Shown: piece after piece, positions 41,608 through 50,463 of the stretch | Numbering within the stretch: the stretch's first letter is position 1 | How the letters are laid out: every line of letters begins with the position of its first letter | NCBI RefSeq assembly: GCF_003939025.1 | Contig: NZ_RQIH01000015.1 | Location: forward strand, 100,129-164,128 | Source: Rhizobium sophoriradicis | GTDB lineage: Bacteria; Pseudomonadota; Alphaproteobacteria; Rhizobiales; Rhizobiaceae | Reading direction: 5' to 3' | DNA: 64,000 nt | Notes under the pieces: generated by a model | The model's input: the letters and a program-made list of their open reading frames with translations, nothing else | Told to the model about the DNA's origin: nothing | The model's database searches: none | Made by a program: the position numbers and the translations under genes

Positions 41608-42270
41608 ATGAACAAGGCGATCACAACACTCAGCTACGCTCTGGCTGTATCCGCAACATTGACTTTTGCGGGAACGGCTGGCGCCCAGACATCTTCCGGA
41701 AACAATCACGGCCACAGCCATTCCCACGAGAAGAAGGGGTCAGTGCATGATGGGTATTTCGATGACGATCAGGTAAAGGCGCGTGAACTGTCGGATTGGG
41801 AAGGCGACTGGCAGTCGGTCTACCCCTATCTAGGTGACGGGACCTTGGATCCTGTAATGGCCGACAAGGCGAAACATGGCGACAAGAGCGCCGGGGACTA
41901 TCGTGCCTACTATGACGCAGGATACAAGACCGACGTCGACCGGATCGTCATCAACGGAAAGAAGGTTACGTTTTTCCGCGGCAAGGACTCCGTGACCGGA
42001 GACTATGAGACGGATGGGCACGAAATCCTCACCTACAAGAAGGGTAATCGAGGGGTTCGTTTCGTCTTCAGGAAAAGCGCCGGTGATGAGGCCGCACCAC
42101 GCTTCATTCAGTTCAGCGACCACATCGTCGCCCCCGAGAAGGCCGACCACTACCATCTTTACTGGGGTAATGACCGCGCCGCGCTGTTGAATGAGGTAAC
42201 CAACTGGCCGACCTACTACCCCGCGAATCTGAATGGCAAGCAGATCGTCGAGGAGATGCTGGCCCACTGA
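41608..42270 (+). CDS. zinT: ZinT-family periplasmic zinc-binding protein
   Basis: A 220-residue secreted protein. A signal peptide (about residues 1-26, ending AGA-QT) precedes a His-rich segment HGHSHSHEKK and the ZinT/YodA domain with DWEGDWQSVYPYLGDGTLDPVM, DYETDGHEILTY and the metal ligand region FSDHIVAPEKADHYHLYWG. It binds zinc (or cadmium) in the periplasm and supplies the Znu importer at low zinc. A Zur-type palindrome upstream predicts induction by zinc limitation. Confidence 0.92.
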   Translation: MNKAITTLSYALAVSATLTFAGTAGAQTSSGNNHGHSHSHEKKGSVHDGYFDDDQVKARELSDWEGDWQSVYPYLGDGTLDPVMADKAKHGDKSAGDYRAYYDAGYKTDVDRIVINGKKVTFFRGKDSVTGDYETDGHEILTYKKGNRGVRFVFRKSAGDEAAPRFIQFSDHIVAPEKADHYHLYWGNDRAALLNEVTNWPTYYPANLNGKQIVEEMLAH

Positions 42271-42454
42271 CCCGCCGGGGCAACCGCACGTGGCCAAATC
42301 GGGCGCTGAGCGCCCTCTCAAGCACGGAGCATCCGGCGGTCTCCCGCCGAGTCTCCTCCCCGAAGCTGCGGCGCGTCGAGGAACCTTTGTCAAACACCAA
42401 AGTTGGGGTTTCAAAGCCTCAAGCACCAGTGACTTCGGCGAAGAGAGATTCAAC

Positions 42455-42943
42455 ATGCACGTCGAAACGACAATTTTCGAGCCGAGCGACTGGGTCCCGA
42501 ACAACCAGCGCCTTCCTGTATTGCTTTACAAGGGGCTTGTTGACGACGACGGACCTTGCGATTTCGAAGAGCGCTTCGCGGCAAGCGGTTGGACAGGCAT
42601 CTGGACAAACGGTGTCTTCGATTATCAGCACTACCATGCCGGCGCACATGAGGCGCTCGGAGTGTCACGGGGTAGTGCCACCCTTCTGATTGGCGGTCCC
42701 GACGGTCAAGCCATAAAGGTCGAGGCGGGGGACTGTTTTGTGCTTCCGGCCGGGACAGGGCACCAAAATCTCGGCTGCACGTCGGACTTCCAGGTCGTCG
42801 GCGCTTATCCCAAGGGACAGCATGCCGACATTCAGACTTCGGCTGCATCGAGCGACATGTTGGCAAAAATCGCGTCCGTACCCCTCCCCCACAGCGATCC
42901 CGTTCAAGGTCCGTCGGGATTTCTCACCAAAAAATGGCGGTAG
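42455..42943 (+). CDS. YjlB-like cupin
   Basis: A 162-residue single cupin protein. The pattern PNNQRLPVLLYKGL... SGWTGIWTNGVFDYQHYHAGAHEALGVSRGSATLLIGGPDGQAIKVEAGDCFVLPAGTGHQNLG... FQVVGAYPKGQ closely matches the YjlB family. His-x-His in HYHAGAHE and His in GHQN are the metal ligands. The start is ATG 42455; the frame is open further upstream but without a site. No function is established for the family. Confidence 0.8.
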   Translation: MHVETTIFEPSDWVPNNQRLPVLLYKGLVDDDGPCDFEERFAASGWTGIWTNGVFDYQHYHAGAHEALGVSRGSATLLIGGPDGQAIKVEAGDCFVLPAGTGHQNLGCTSDFQVVGAYPKGQHADIQTSAASSDMLAKIASVPLPHSDPVQGPSGFLTKKWR

Positions 42944-43038
42944 CTGTTCGCCACCCAATCGCGGGCCACCATGACGACTCCAGCATGTCACCCGGAAGTG
43001 TGCGGCGGTTCCGGGACAACGACATGCATAAACAAAGA

Positions 43039-43084
43039 GCTAAAGCGCGTCGCATGAATCAAATTTGATGCGACGCGCTTTAGC
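43039..43084. repeat. 17-bp-stem palindromic repeat over the ATPase stop codon
   Basis: GCTAAAGCGCGTCGCAT and its exact complement (43068-43084) flank a 12-base loop. The stop codon of the ATPase gene (43080-43082) lies inside. I know this kind of unit as a dispersed rhizobial intergenic repeat; it can also end the operon. Confidence 0.75.
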
Positions 43085-43805
43085 CGACACCGAGAAACTG
43101 CCTGAGCTCGGCAGTGTGAGGATTGGCGAAGACATCCTCCGGGCGGCCTGCTTCGTGAATCCTACCCTGATGCATGAAGACGACGCGGCTGCAGACGTCG
43201 CGAGCGAACTTCATCTCATGGGTGACCATCAGCAGCGTCATTCCCTCGGCGGCAAGCTCCCGCACCACGGCCAGAACTTCGGCGACCAGTTCCGGATCGA
43301 GCGCCGAGGTAATCTCGTCGCAGAGAAGCGCGGTCGGCTGCATGGCGAGCGCGCGGGCGATGGCAACACGCTGCTGCTGGCCGCCCGAGAGCTCATCCGG
43401 ATAGGCATCGAACTTCTGAGCCAGCCCCACCCGCTCCAGCATCTTGCGGGCGGTCGCTTCTGCCTCGGCCTTCGGGGTCTTCTTGACCACGGTCTGCGAC
43501 AGCATGACATTGCCGCCGGCGGTCAGATGCGGAAAAAGGTTGAACTGCTGAAAGATCATGCCGACCTTGAGGCGCAGTGCCTTCAGATGGACTTCGTCGT
43601 CGAGAAGCTGCGCGCCGGCCAGGGAGATGGAGCCGTCGGTAATGGTCTCCAGGCCATTGATGCAGCGAAGCAGCGTCGATTTGCCCGAACCGCTCTTGCC
43701 GATGATGGCAATGACCTCGCCAGGTTCCACATTGAGGTTGATGCCCTTCAGCACCTCGTTGGTCCCGTAGCTTTTCCGGACGTCAGTGATTTCGATGAGC
43801 GACAT
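43080..43805 (-). CDS. polar amino acid ABC importer ATPase (system 1)
   Basis: A 241-residue GlnQ/HisP-type ATPase: Walker A GKSGSGKST, signature LSGGQQQRV, Walker B ALLCDEITSALDPE and switch His in VTHEM. Start MSLIEITDVRKSYG at 43805 overlaps the preceding permease gene by 23 bases. It is the last gene of the operon GntR-binding protein-permease-permease-ATPase. The substrate is probably an amino acid or opine. Confidence 0.92.
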   Translation of the reverse strand: MSLIEITDVRKSYGTNEVLKGINLNVEPGEVIAIIGKSGSGKSTLLRCINGLETITDGSISLAGAQLLDDEVHLKALRLKVGMIFQQFNLFPHLTAGGNVMLSQTVVKKTPKAEAEATARKMLERVGLAQKFDAYPDELSGGQQQRVAIARALAMQPTALLCDEITSALDPELVAEVLAVVRELAAEGMTLLMVTHEMKFARDVCSRVVFMHQGRIHEAGRPEDVFANPHTAELRQFLGVG

Positions 43806-44442
43806 TGAGTTTTCTCTCCAGGATCTGGCTGCTTTTTGACAAGGGCCAGCAAAGGGCAAAATAGATGAGCGCGACGAGCCCATAGACGGTGAAGGGCTGG
43901 AAAGTGGCGTTGGTGACCACGGTGCCGGCTTTCGACAATTCGACGAAGCCGATGATCGAGGTCAGCGCCGTTCCCTTGACGATCTGGACGGAAAAGCCGA
44001 CCGTGGGCGGTATGGCGATCCTCAGCGCCTGCGGAAGGATGACGTGGCGCATCTGCTGCAGACGGCCCATGCCGAGGCTGGCCGAGGCTTCCCATTGCCC
44101 CCTCGCGACCGCTTCGACGCAGCCTCGCCAGATTTCGGTGAGGAAGGCGGCACTCCATAAGATCAGCGCCAATCCCGCCGCAAGCCAGGCCGGCACGTCT
44201 ATCCCGAAGAGACCGAGACCGAAAAAGGCGATGAACAGCTGCATCAGCAGCGGCGTGCCCTGGAAGAGCTCTATGTAGTATTTCGCGAATGCCCTGGCGG
44301 CCTTGCGCCTGCTGATGCGCAGGAATAGCAGACACAGCCCAGCCAGACCCCCGCCAAGGAACGAGACCAGGGAAAGAAGGATCGTCCAGCGGGTGGCAAG
44401 CAGCAGGTTGCGCAGGATATCCCAGAGTGTGAACGTAATCAT
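43783..44442 (-). CDS. polar amino acid ABC importer permease (system 1)
   Basis: A 219-residue His/Glu/Gln-type permease with about five membrane helices. The EAA loop is EASASLGMGRLQQMRHVILPQALRIAIPP. It overlaps the partner permease by ATGA. A typical fragment YIELFQGTPLLMQLF starts the ligand-path segment. It forms the channel with the product of 44439-45110. Confidence 0.92.
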   Translation of the reverse strand: MITFTLWDILRNLLLATRWTILLSLVSFLGGGLAGLCLLFLRISRRKAARAFAKYYIELFQGTPLLMQLFIAFFGLGLFGIDVPAWLAAGLALILWSAAFLTEIWRGCVEAVARGQWEASASLGMGRLQQMRHVILPQALRIAIPPTVGFSVQIVKGTALTSIIGFVELSKAGTVVTNATFQPFTVYGLVALIYFALCWPLSKSSQILERKLNVAHRNH

Positions 44443-45110
44443 CGTGCTGTTCTCCTCGGGAAAATGAACCCGCCGATCAGACCCAGCACCTGCCGGAGCA
44501 GGATCGCCAGCACGAGATAGATGGCGGTCGAGACGATATAGGCCTCGAAGGCCCGGAAGGTTCGCGATTGTATGAAATTCGCCGCGAAGGTCAGATCCTC
44601 GGCGGCGATCTGCGACACGACCGCCGAGCCGAGCATGACGATGACCACTTGCGACGACAGCGCCGGCCAGATGCGCTGCAGCGAGGGCACGAGAACCACA
44701 TGCCGGAAGGTCTCGAAACGAGTCATGGCAAGGCTCTCGCCCGCCTCGAACTGGCCTTTCGGCGTGGCCTGGATGCCGGCACGGATAATCTCGCAGCTGT
44801 AGGCGCCGAGGTTGACGATCATCGCGAGATTGGCGGCCGTCAATTCAGAGAGCTGGATGCCAAGCGACGGCAGACCGAAAAAGATGAAGAAAAGCTGGAT
44901 CAGGAACGGCGTGTTGCGGATCAGTTCGACATAGGCCGCGACGACCGGCTTCAGCCAGGCCGGGCCGAGCGCCCGTACCCAGGCGCAGATGATGCCGAGA
45001 GAAATGCCGAGCACGCCGCCGACCGCGATAAGCTCCAGGGTGATCAGTATGCCCTTGATGATCTCAGGGTAATATTGAAGCAGCCAGCTGAATTCGAAAT
45101 GGTAGCTCAA
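44439..45110 (-). CDS. polar amino acid ABC importer permease (system 1)
   Basis: A 223-residue His/Glu/Gln-type permease. Family segments YVELIRNTPFLIQLFFIFFGLPSLGI and FEAGESLAMTRFETFRHVVLVPSLQRIWPAL (EAA loop) are clear. It follows the binding-protein gene by 76 bases and overlaps the next permease by 4. The two permeases differ from each other, so a heterodimer is expected. Confidence 0.92.
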   Translation of the reverse strand: MSYHFEFSWLLQYYPEIIKGILITLELIAVGGVLGISLGIICAWVRALGPAWLKPVVAAYVELIRNTPFLIQLFFIFFGLPSLGIQLSELTAANLAMIVNLGAYSCEIIRAGIQATPKGQFEAGESLAMTRFETFRHVVLVPSLQRIWPALSSQVVIVMLGSAVVSQIAAEDLTFAANFIQSRTFRAFEAYIVSTAIYLVLAILLRQVLGLIGGFIFPRRTAR

Positions 45111-45186
45111 GGAATGTCCCCTCTTGCGGTGACGGAGCGCATGTCATCCAGCCTGGCGCGGGAGACATGCGCAAGATCCTGGTTCC

Positions 45187-45972
45187 TTACAGATCGGCCG
45201 GTAGATCGGCGCCGAGCCACTTCTGCGATATCGCGTTCAGCGAGCCGTCGGTCTTGGCGGCGGCGATAATGCCGTTCACCTTTTCCAGGAGGGCGGACTG
45301 TTCCTTGTTGAGGCCAATGTAGCAGGGTGAGTTCTTGATCAGGAATTTCAGCTCAGGACGCTTCGGAGGATTCTTGGCGAGGATCGCAGCCGCCACGACA
45401 TTGCCGGTGGCAATGATCTCGACCTGACCAGACAGGAAGGCCGAGATGGTGCCGTTATTGTCCTCGTAACGCTTGATCGTCGCATCGGCCGGCGCGATCT
45501 TCGTCAGTTCGAGATCCTCAACGGCGCCGCGCGTGACGCCGATGCTCTTGCCTGCGAGATCTTCCGTCTTGGCGACCGCAAGATCGGCGGGTCCGAACAC
45601 ACCGTTGAAGAAGGGAGCGTAGGCAACAGAGAAATCGATCACCTTTTCGCGCTCTGCATTCTTGCCAAGGCTTGATATGACCAGATCGACCTTGTTCGTC
45701 TGCAGATACGGGACGCGGTTGGCGCTCGTCACCGGCACGAGCTCGGTTTTCACGCCCAGCTTTTCGGCAATGAGATTGGCGACGTCGATATCGTAGCCCA
45801 TCGGCGCCATATCGGTGCCGACGCTGCCGAAGGGCGGGAAATCCTGGGGGACCGCGACACGCAGCGTACCGCGCGCCGAAATGTCGGCAAGAGCATCGGC
45901 GTGGGACGGCGAGTTGAAGCTGAAGGTCGCGGCCAGGGTCGCGATCGCGAAGAAGACTCGTCTTGTCAGCAT
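45187..45972 (-). CDS. amino-acid ABC solute-binding protein (system 1)
   Basis: A 261-residue periplasmic binding protein of family 3. A signal peptide MLTRRVFFAIATLAATFSFNSPSHA leads to ISARGTLRVAVPQDFPPFG, the usual family 3 start, and LVISSLGKNAEREKVIDFSVAYAPFF, its signature. ATG 45972 is used; the frame extends upstream into the GntR gene. It lies 4 bases after the GntR stop, so regulator and importer form one operon. Confidence 0.9.
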   Translation of the reverse strand: MLTRRVFFAIATLAATFSFNSPSHADALADISARGTLRVAVPQDFPPFGSVGTDMAPMGYDIDVANLIAEKLGVKTELVPVTSANRVPYLQTNKVDLVISSLGKNAEREKVIDFSVAYAPFFNGVFGPADLAVAKTEDLAGKSIGVTRGAVEDLELTKIAPADATIKRYEDNNGTISAFLSGQVEIIATGNVVAAAILAKNPPKRPELKFLIKNSPCYIGLNKEQSALLEKVNGIIAAAKTDGSLNAISQKWLGADLPADL

Positions 45973-45976
45973 GTGT

Positions 45977-46726
45977 TCATTGCTCCTTTGAGGTGGTGGT
46001 TTTTGGGTCCGATTGTTGGAAGGCGGATAAAGCGGTCTTGGGCGGAAGCGACAGGGAATTGCGCAGATCCGAAAGTGGATCCGGGCGCGCCGTGAGGTCG
46101 AGGCCCATTTCAACTTCATCAAGATGTTCGACGGAGAGCGCCGCAGCTCTGACGAAATCGCCCGCCCGCATGGCCTCGAAAATGCGGCAGTGCCCCTCGT
46201 GAGACTGCGCCGCATGAGATTCGGATTGATAAAGCATCGAAATGAGGATCGTCCGGGCGGTCAGGTCACGCAGGATATCGACGATGATGGCATTGCCGCT
46301 CAATTCCGCGATGCGGATATGGAAATCGCCCATCAAATAGGTCAGCCGCTGGCGGTCGCCCGCTGCCATCGCATTTCGTTCATCGGCGAGATGCGCGTCG
46401 AGGGCCTTGCTGCCCTCGTCCGTCAGCACGCGCATGCCGCGCAGCAATCCGGCCTCGACGACACGCCGTGCCTCATAGACCGCGATCGCATCTTCAGCGG
46501 ACGGCTCGACGACAAACCAGCCCCGCCTTGGGCTGACATGCACGATGCCGCGTGTCTCCAGGCGCATCATCGCTTCACGGACGCGGGTGCGGGACACGCC
46601 GAAGAGTGCCGCCAGCTGATTTTCGCCAAGGCGCGTACCTGGCCTGATCTTGGCAGAGAGGATGCCGGATACGATCGTTTCCTCGATCGACTTCTGCGTG
46701 GTCTCCGATGTGTGACTATCTTGCAT
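45977..46726 (-). CDS. GntR-family regulator (FCD type) of importer system 1
   Basis: A 249-residue regulator. The winged helix occupies about residues 12-80 (IEETIVSGILSAKIRPGTRLGENQLAALFGVSRTRVREAMMRLETRGIVHV) and the FCD domain follows (VYEARRVVEAGLLRGM... LMGDFHIRIAEL... HEGHCRIFEAM). It is the first gene of the importer operon. A near-palindrome CTTGCATACAAG lies across its own start codon, which fits autorepression released by the imported compound. Confidence 0.88.
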   Translation of the reverse strand: MQDSHTSETTQKSIEETIVSGILSAKIRPGTRLGENQLAALFGVSRTRVREAMMRLETRGIVHVSPRRGWFVVEPSAEDAIAVYEARRVVEAGLLRGMRVLTDEGSKALDAHLADERNAMAAGDRQRLTYLMGDFHIRIAELSGNAIIVDILRDLTARTILISMLYQSESHAAQSHEGHCRIFEAMRAGDFVRAAALSVEHLDEVEMGLDLTARPDPLSDLRNSLSLPPKTALSAFQQSDPKTTTSKEQ

Positions 46727-46731
46727 ACAAG
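46720..46731. promoter_or_regulatory. GntR half-site pair over the regulator's start codon
   Basis: CTTG-CATA-CAAG, inverted arms around 4 bases, containing the GntR start codon (46726). FCD-type GntR sites often have this form (TTG-N-CAA). Confidence 0.6.
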
Positions 46732-46939
46732 ACAGAAAGCAAAGCGCATGCCAAAATCTTGCGCTCTCAGGATTTCAGCATGTCTCGGATGCTTTGCGGA
46801 GAATTTGCCTGCCGGGAATGCAGACTGAACGTAATTTAGGCGAGCGGCCCCCTTTCCCGACATCGACCTCTCGATCTCCGGTCGCCTGGCAGCGACGCCG
46901 GCGCCCGAAGTCGCGAACTCCGCAGGCTTTCGCCCCTTC

Positions 46940-47710
46940 TTAGCTGAAGCTCGAGGTCTTGAGGAATTCCGCGAGCCGTTCGGTCTTCGGGCGCACGAAC
47001 ATTTCCTTGGGATCGCCCTCCTCGCAGATGACGCCCTGGTTCATGAAGATGACACGCGATGAAACTTCGTAGGCAAAGCGCATCTCGTGGGTGACGAGCA
47101 GCATGGTCATGCCGTCGGCAGCAAGCCCCTTGATCACCTGCAGCACCTCGCCCACCAGTTCCGGGTCGAGCGCCGAGGTCACCTCGTCGAACAGCATCAG
47201 CCGCGGCGACATGGCGATGGCGCGGGCGATCGCGACGCGCTGCTGTTGGCCGCCGGAGAGCTGACCGGGATAATGGTTGGCGCGGGCGGAAAGGCCGACA
47301 CGGTCGAGCCATTTTTCCGCAATAGCGCGGGCCTCCGGCTTCGTCATCTTCTTCACCTTGACGAGGCCGAGCATGACGTTTTCGGCGGCGCTCATATGCG
47401 GAAAGAGATTGAACTGCTGAAAAGCCATGCCGGTCAGCGCGCGCTGGCGGGCAATCTCCTTCTCGCTCTTGCGCCGCCGCGTCGCGCCTTCGACGCGATA
47501 GCCGATCTCTTCGCCGTCGAGGCTGATCGTGCCGCCCTGGAATTCCTCGAGCATGTTGACGCAGCGCAACAAGGTGGTCTTGCCGGAGCCGGACGAACCG
47601 ATGATCGAGATGACCTCGCCTTCCCGGACGGCGCAGTCAACGCCTTTGAGAACTTCGTGGATGCCGTAAGTCTTGCGCAGACCCTTGATGTCGAGAATGG
47701 TCTTGGCCAT
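46940..47710 (-). CDS. polar amino acid ABC importer ATPase (system 2)
   Basis: A 256-residue HisP/OccP-type ATPase with Walker A GSSGSGKTT, signature LSGGQQQRV, Walker B LMLFDEVTSALDPE and VTHEM. It has the longer insertion between strands (EEIGYRVEGATRRRKSEKEIARQR) seen in HisP-type ATPases. It closes the operon binding protein-permease-permease-ATPase. Confidence 0.92.
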   Translation of the reverse strand: MAKTILDIKGLRKTYGIHEVLKGVDCAVREGEVISIIGSSGSGKTTLLRCVNMLEEFQGGTISLDGEEIGYRVEGATRRRKSEKEIARQRALTGMAFQQFNLFPHMSAAENVMLGLVKVKKMTKPEARAIAEKWLDRVGLSARANHYPGQLSGGQQQRVAIARAIAMSPRLMLFDEVTSALDPELVGEVLQVIKGLAADGMTMLLVTHEMRFAYEVSSRVIFMNQGVICEEGDPKEMFVRPKTERLAEFLKTSSFS

Positions 47711-47722
47711 CGGAAACTCTCC

Positions 47723-48382
47723 TCAGGACGGCAGGGCGGTCTTGCGCTCGACATATTTGCCGAAGTGCTCGATACCGTAATTGACGATGAAATAGAGACC
47801 ACCGGCCAAAAAATAGAACTGGAGGCTCATGAAATTGCGGGAAATGATCTCTTGCGTGCGCAGCAGAAGCTCGGCGACGCCGATAACCGAGAGCAGCGTC
47901 GAAGCCTTCACCATTTCGGCGGCCGTGTTCACCCAGGCCGGCAGGCACTGGCGCAAGGCCTGCGGCCACAGCACCGAGGTGAAAGTCTGGGTAAAGGTCA
48001 GGCCGATCGCTTTGGCGGCTTCGGTTTGCCCCTTCGGGATTGCCTGAAGCGCGCCGCGCACGATCTCGCCAACATGGGAAGAGCAGAAGATGGCAAGGGC
48101 GAGCACCCCGGCGGAGAACGGCCCGAGATCGAGACCGACTGCAGCAGAGACGTAATAGCTTGCCAGCACGAGCACGAGCACCGGCGTGCCGCGAATGATA
48201 TCCGTATAAGCGCGCACGATAAGGCGTAAAATCATGCCGCCATAGACGAGCGCCAGGCCGACGAAAACGCCGAGGACGGAGCCCGCGAGAATGGCCAGCA
48301 GAGAAATCGACACCGTCATGGCCACGCCGTTCAGGATGACGTAGCGGGCGATCCAGAGTTGTTCGAAAAATGTGTGAGACAT
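47723..48382 (-). CDS. polar amino acid ABC importer permease (system 2)
   Basis: A 219-residue permease. YTDIIRGTPVLVLVLASYY and GQTEAAKAIGLTFTQTFTSVLWPQALRQCLPAWVN (EAA loop) are the family marks. It starts 5 bases after the stop of the partner permease and is followed by the ATPase after 12 bases. Confidence 0.92.
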   Translation of the reverse strand: MSHTFFEQLWIARYVILNGVAMTVSISLLAILAGSVLGVFVGLALVYGGMILRLIVRAYTDIIRGTPVLVLVLASYYVSAAVGLDLGPFSAGVLALAIFCSSHVGEIVRGALQAIPKGQTEAAKAIGLTFTQTFTSVLWPQALRQCLPAWVNTAAEMVKASTLLSVIGVAELLLRTQEIISRNFMSLQFYFLAGGLYFIVNYGIEHFGKYVERKTALPS

Positions 48383-48387
48383 CGGGA

Positions 48388-49050
48388 CTATCTCGGCAGG
48401 GCCAGACGGCGCTCGACGAGGCGCATCAAGGCGGCGATGAGGAAACAGGTGGCGACATAGAGGGCTGATGTCACCATCCAGGTTTCGATGACGCGGAAGC
48501 TCTCGACATTGATCTTGCGGGCGGCAAAGGTCAGTTCGGGCACGGCGATTGCGGCGGCGAGCGAAGTGTCCTTGAAGAGCGAGATGATCGTCGAGGAGAG
48601 CGACGGCAGCACGTTGCGCAGCATCAGCGGAGCGATGACCGAACTGCGGATCTGCATTCCCGTCAGGCCTATCGCAAGGCCGGCTTCCGTCAATCCTTTC
48701 GGTATCGACAGCAGTCCGGCGCGGAACACCTCGGCCAGATAGGCGCCGGAATAGAGGGAGAGAACCAGCACAAAGCTTTTGTACTTGTCTAAGCGCAAAC
48801 CCATCTGCGGCAGCGCGAAAAAGGCGAAAAGCACCAGGACGAGAATGGGCAGGTTGCGAATGACGGTGACATAGACGCGCGCCGGCACGAGCGCAAAGCG
48901 GTTCTTCGACGTCAGCGCGAAAGCCACGAAGAGACCGATGGCAGCGCCGATCAGGATCGAGATCACTGCAAGGCCAAGGCTGAGGGCAAGTCCGCTTAGA
49001 AGAAAGTCGAAATTGCGCCAGACGGCAGCGAAATTCAGCGTGTAACCCAT
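48388..49050 (-). CDS. polar amino acid ABC importer permease (system 2)
   Basis: A 220-residue permease. YVTVIRNLPILVLVLFAFFALPQMGLRL and GLTEAGLAIGLTGMQIRSSVIAPLMLRNVLPSLSS (EAA loop) identify the family. It follows the binding-protein gene after a 166-base gap that holds a palindromic repeat, so its expression may be lower than the binding protein's. Confidence 0.92.
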   Translation of the reverse strand: MGYTLNFAAVWRNFDFLLSGLALSLGLAVISILIGAAIGLFVAFALTSKNRFALVPARVYVTVIRNLPILVLVLFAFFALPQMGLRLDKYKSFVLVLSLYSGAYLAEVFRAGLLSIPKGLTEAGLAIGLTGMQIRSSVIAPLMLRNVLPSLSSTIISLFKDTSLAAAIAVPELTFAARKINVESFRVIETWMVTSALYVATCFLIAALMRLVERRLALPR

Positions 49051-49067
49051 GCGGGCCCTTTCAGATC

Positions 49068-49178
49068 AGAGCATGCCGTTGAACGTACGAGCGGGCCGGA
49101 CGACGTCATGCTCCAACCATTCGATTCGAAAACAGGATTCAGATCTTTGCCCGACCTGAACCAATATCATTCTGTTCC
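49068..49178. repeat. degenerate paired palindromic repeat (rhizobial type)
   Basis: AGAGCATG...CATGCTC (49068-49113) followed by AACAGGATTCAG...TTCTGTTCC (about 49130-49178). Both halves are worn versions of the two palindromes at 63759-63876, in the opposite order. It lies between binding-protein and permease genes of system 2. Confidence 0.65.
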
Positions 49179-49216
49179 AGCGGAGCGGGATTGCGCTCCC
49201 GCTCCCCGCATCCGGG

Positions 49217-50056
49217 TTACTTGAATTCGACCGGAAACCCGATCTGCGGTGGCGTCAGATCCTTGCCGAACCAGGTCTTGAACGACTTGGCGTAAAAATC
49301 GAATTCGACGCCGGTCATCGCTTCGTGGAGAGCGGTGTTGACGAAGTTCAGCCAGTCCTGATCGCCACGTTTGACGGCGCAGGCATAGGTCTGGGGATTC
49401 CAGCCGTAGCCGGCGTCCTTGTAGCGGCCGGGGTTCTGCGTCATGTACCAGGCGAGCGAAGACTGGTCCGTGGCGGCGGCGTCGGCCCGACCGGACTCCA
49501 GCGCCTGATAGATCAGGTCGACGGATTCGTACTGATCGACGGTCGCCTCCGGCAATGCCGCATGCACCATAGCCTCGGCATAGACGTTCTGCAGAACCGA
49601 GATGGTGACCGAGGAACCTGCCGTCTTCAGGGCGGCATAGTCGGAATATTTTCCGTCCGCCTTGAGCATCAGGCCGACACCTTCGCGATAATAAGGAATG
49701 GTGAAGGCAACCTGCTGGGCGCGTTCGCCGGTCACGGTCATGAACTGGCAGGTGATGTCCACCTTGTCGGTGGTGATGTTCGGAATGCGGGCGTCCGAGG
49801 ACTGGTTGACATATTCGATCTTCTCCGGATCGCCGAACAGGGCCTTGGCGATAATACGGCCCATGTCGACATCGAAGCCCTGAAGCTTGTCGTCCGCGCT
49901 CTTGAAGTGCCAGGGCGCGTTGGTGCTGCCCGTGCCGAGGACGAGGTGGCCGCGGGCCAGCACTTCATCAAGCTTGCTGCCCTCGGCCAGCACAGGCGTG
50001 GACAACAAAGCGACGGCGACCAGCGATATCACACCGGCGCGAAAGGAAATGGTCAT
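49217..50056 (-). CDS. amino-acid ABC solute-binding protein (system 2)
   Basis: A 279-residue family 3 binding protein. A signal peptide (ISLVAVALLSTPVLAEG) leads to LDEVLARGHLVLGTGSTNAPWHF, and DITCQFMTVTGERAQQVAFTIPYYREGVG is the family signature. It is the first gene of system 2, and an inverted repeat stands in its promoter region. The ligand is unknown. Confidence 0.9.
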   Translation of the reverse strand: MTISFRAGVISLVAVALLSTPVLAEGSKLDEVLARGHLVLGTGSTNAPWHFKSADDKLQGFDVDMGRIIAKALFGDPEKIEYVNQSSDARIPNITTDKVDITCQFMTVTGERAQQVAFTIPYYREGVGLMLKADGKYSDYAALKTAGSSVTISVLQNVYAEAMVHAALPEATVDQYESVDLIYQALESGRADAAATDQSSLAWYMTQNPGRYKDAGYGWNPQTYACAVKRGDQDWLNFVNTALHEAMTGVEFDFYAKSFKTWFGKDLTPPQIGFPVEFK

Positions 50057-50083
50057 GGCGTTCCCCTTATGGATAGCTTCTAT

Positions 50084-50123
50084 TATTCCAGTATAATGGA
50101 CGAATGTCTGTTTTACTGGAATA
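50084..50123. promoter_or_regulatory. 10-bp inverted repeat ahead of importer system 2
   Basis: TATTCCAGTA (50084-50093) and TACTGGAATA (50114-50123), perfect arms with 20 bases between, 28 bases before the binding-protein start. TCCAGTATAATGGA, an imperfect palindrome, lies on the left arm. A repressor or activator site is likely. The remaining gap to 50463 holds nothing I can support. Confidence 0.6.
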
Positions 50124-50463
50124 GCCTATCAAGTGCCATCAGGGCTGAATTGTCAATGGGTCATGCCGAAAAAACGCGCAGGAGTGCGCGTGGTGATTTT
50201 TTTGGCAGTGCAGCATTTTTCCTACGCTCCGGGCGGACTATTGGCAGCGTTCTGAGCGTTTCGGTTTGCCAAAGTTAATCTAAGCAAAATGCGCGGCGAT
50301 CTTGGCGCGGATGCGGAATGCAAAGAGGTCGCCCAAGCGCCTTCTGGAGAACTCTCCTATAAAAAGGGTTCCCGGTCAGTCCTGGGGCGCGGCTGCCGTT
50401 GGACTGAGTTGTACGGGAATATCGTCGCCGGGAAGCCAGGAGTCAGAAATGTCTCTCGTTCGC

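Noticed and set aside
47087..48229. 380-codon plus-strand open frame over importer system 2
   Set aside because: Antisense to an ATPase and a permease with full motifs.
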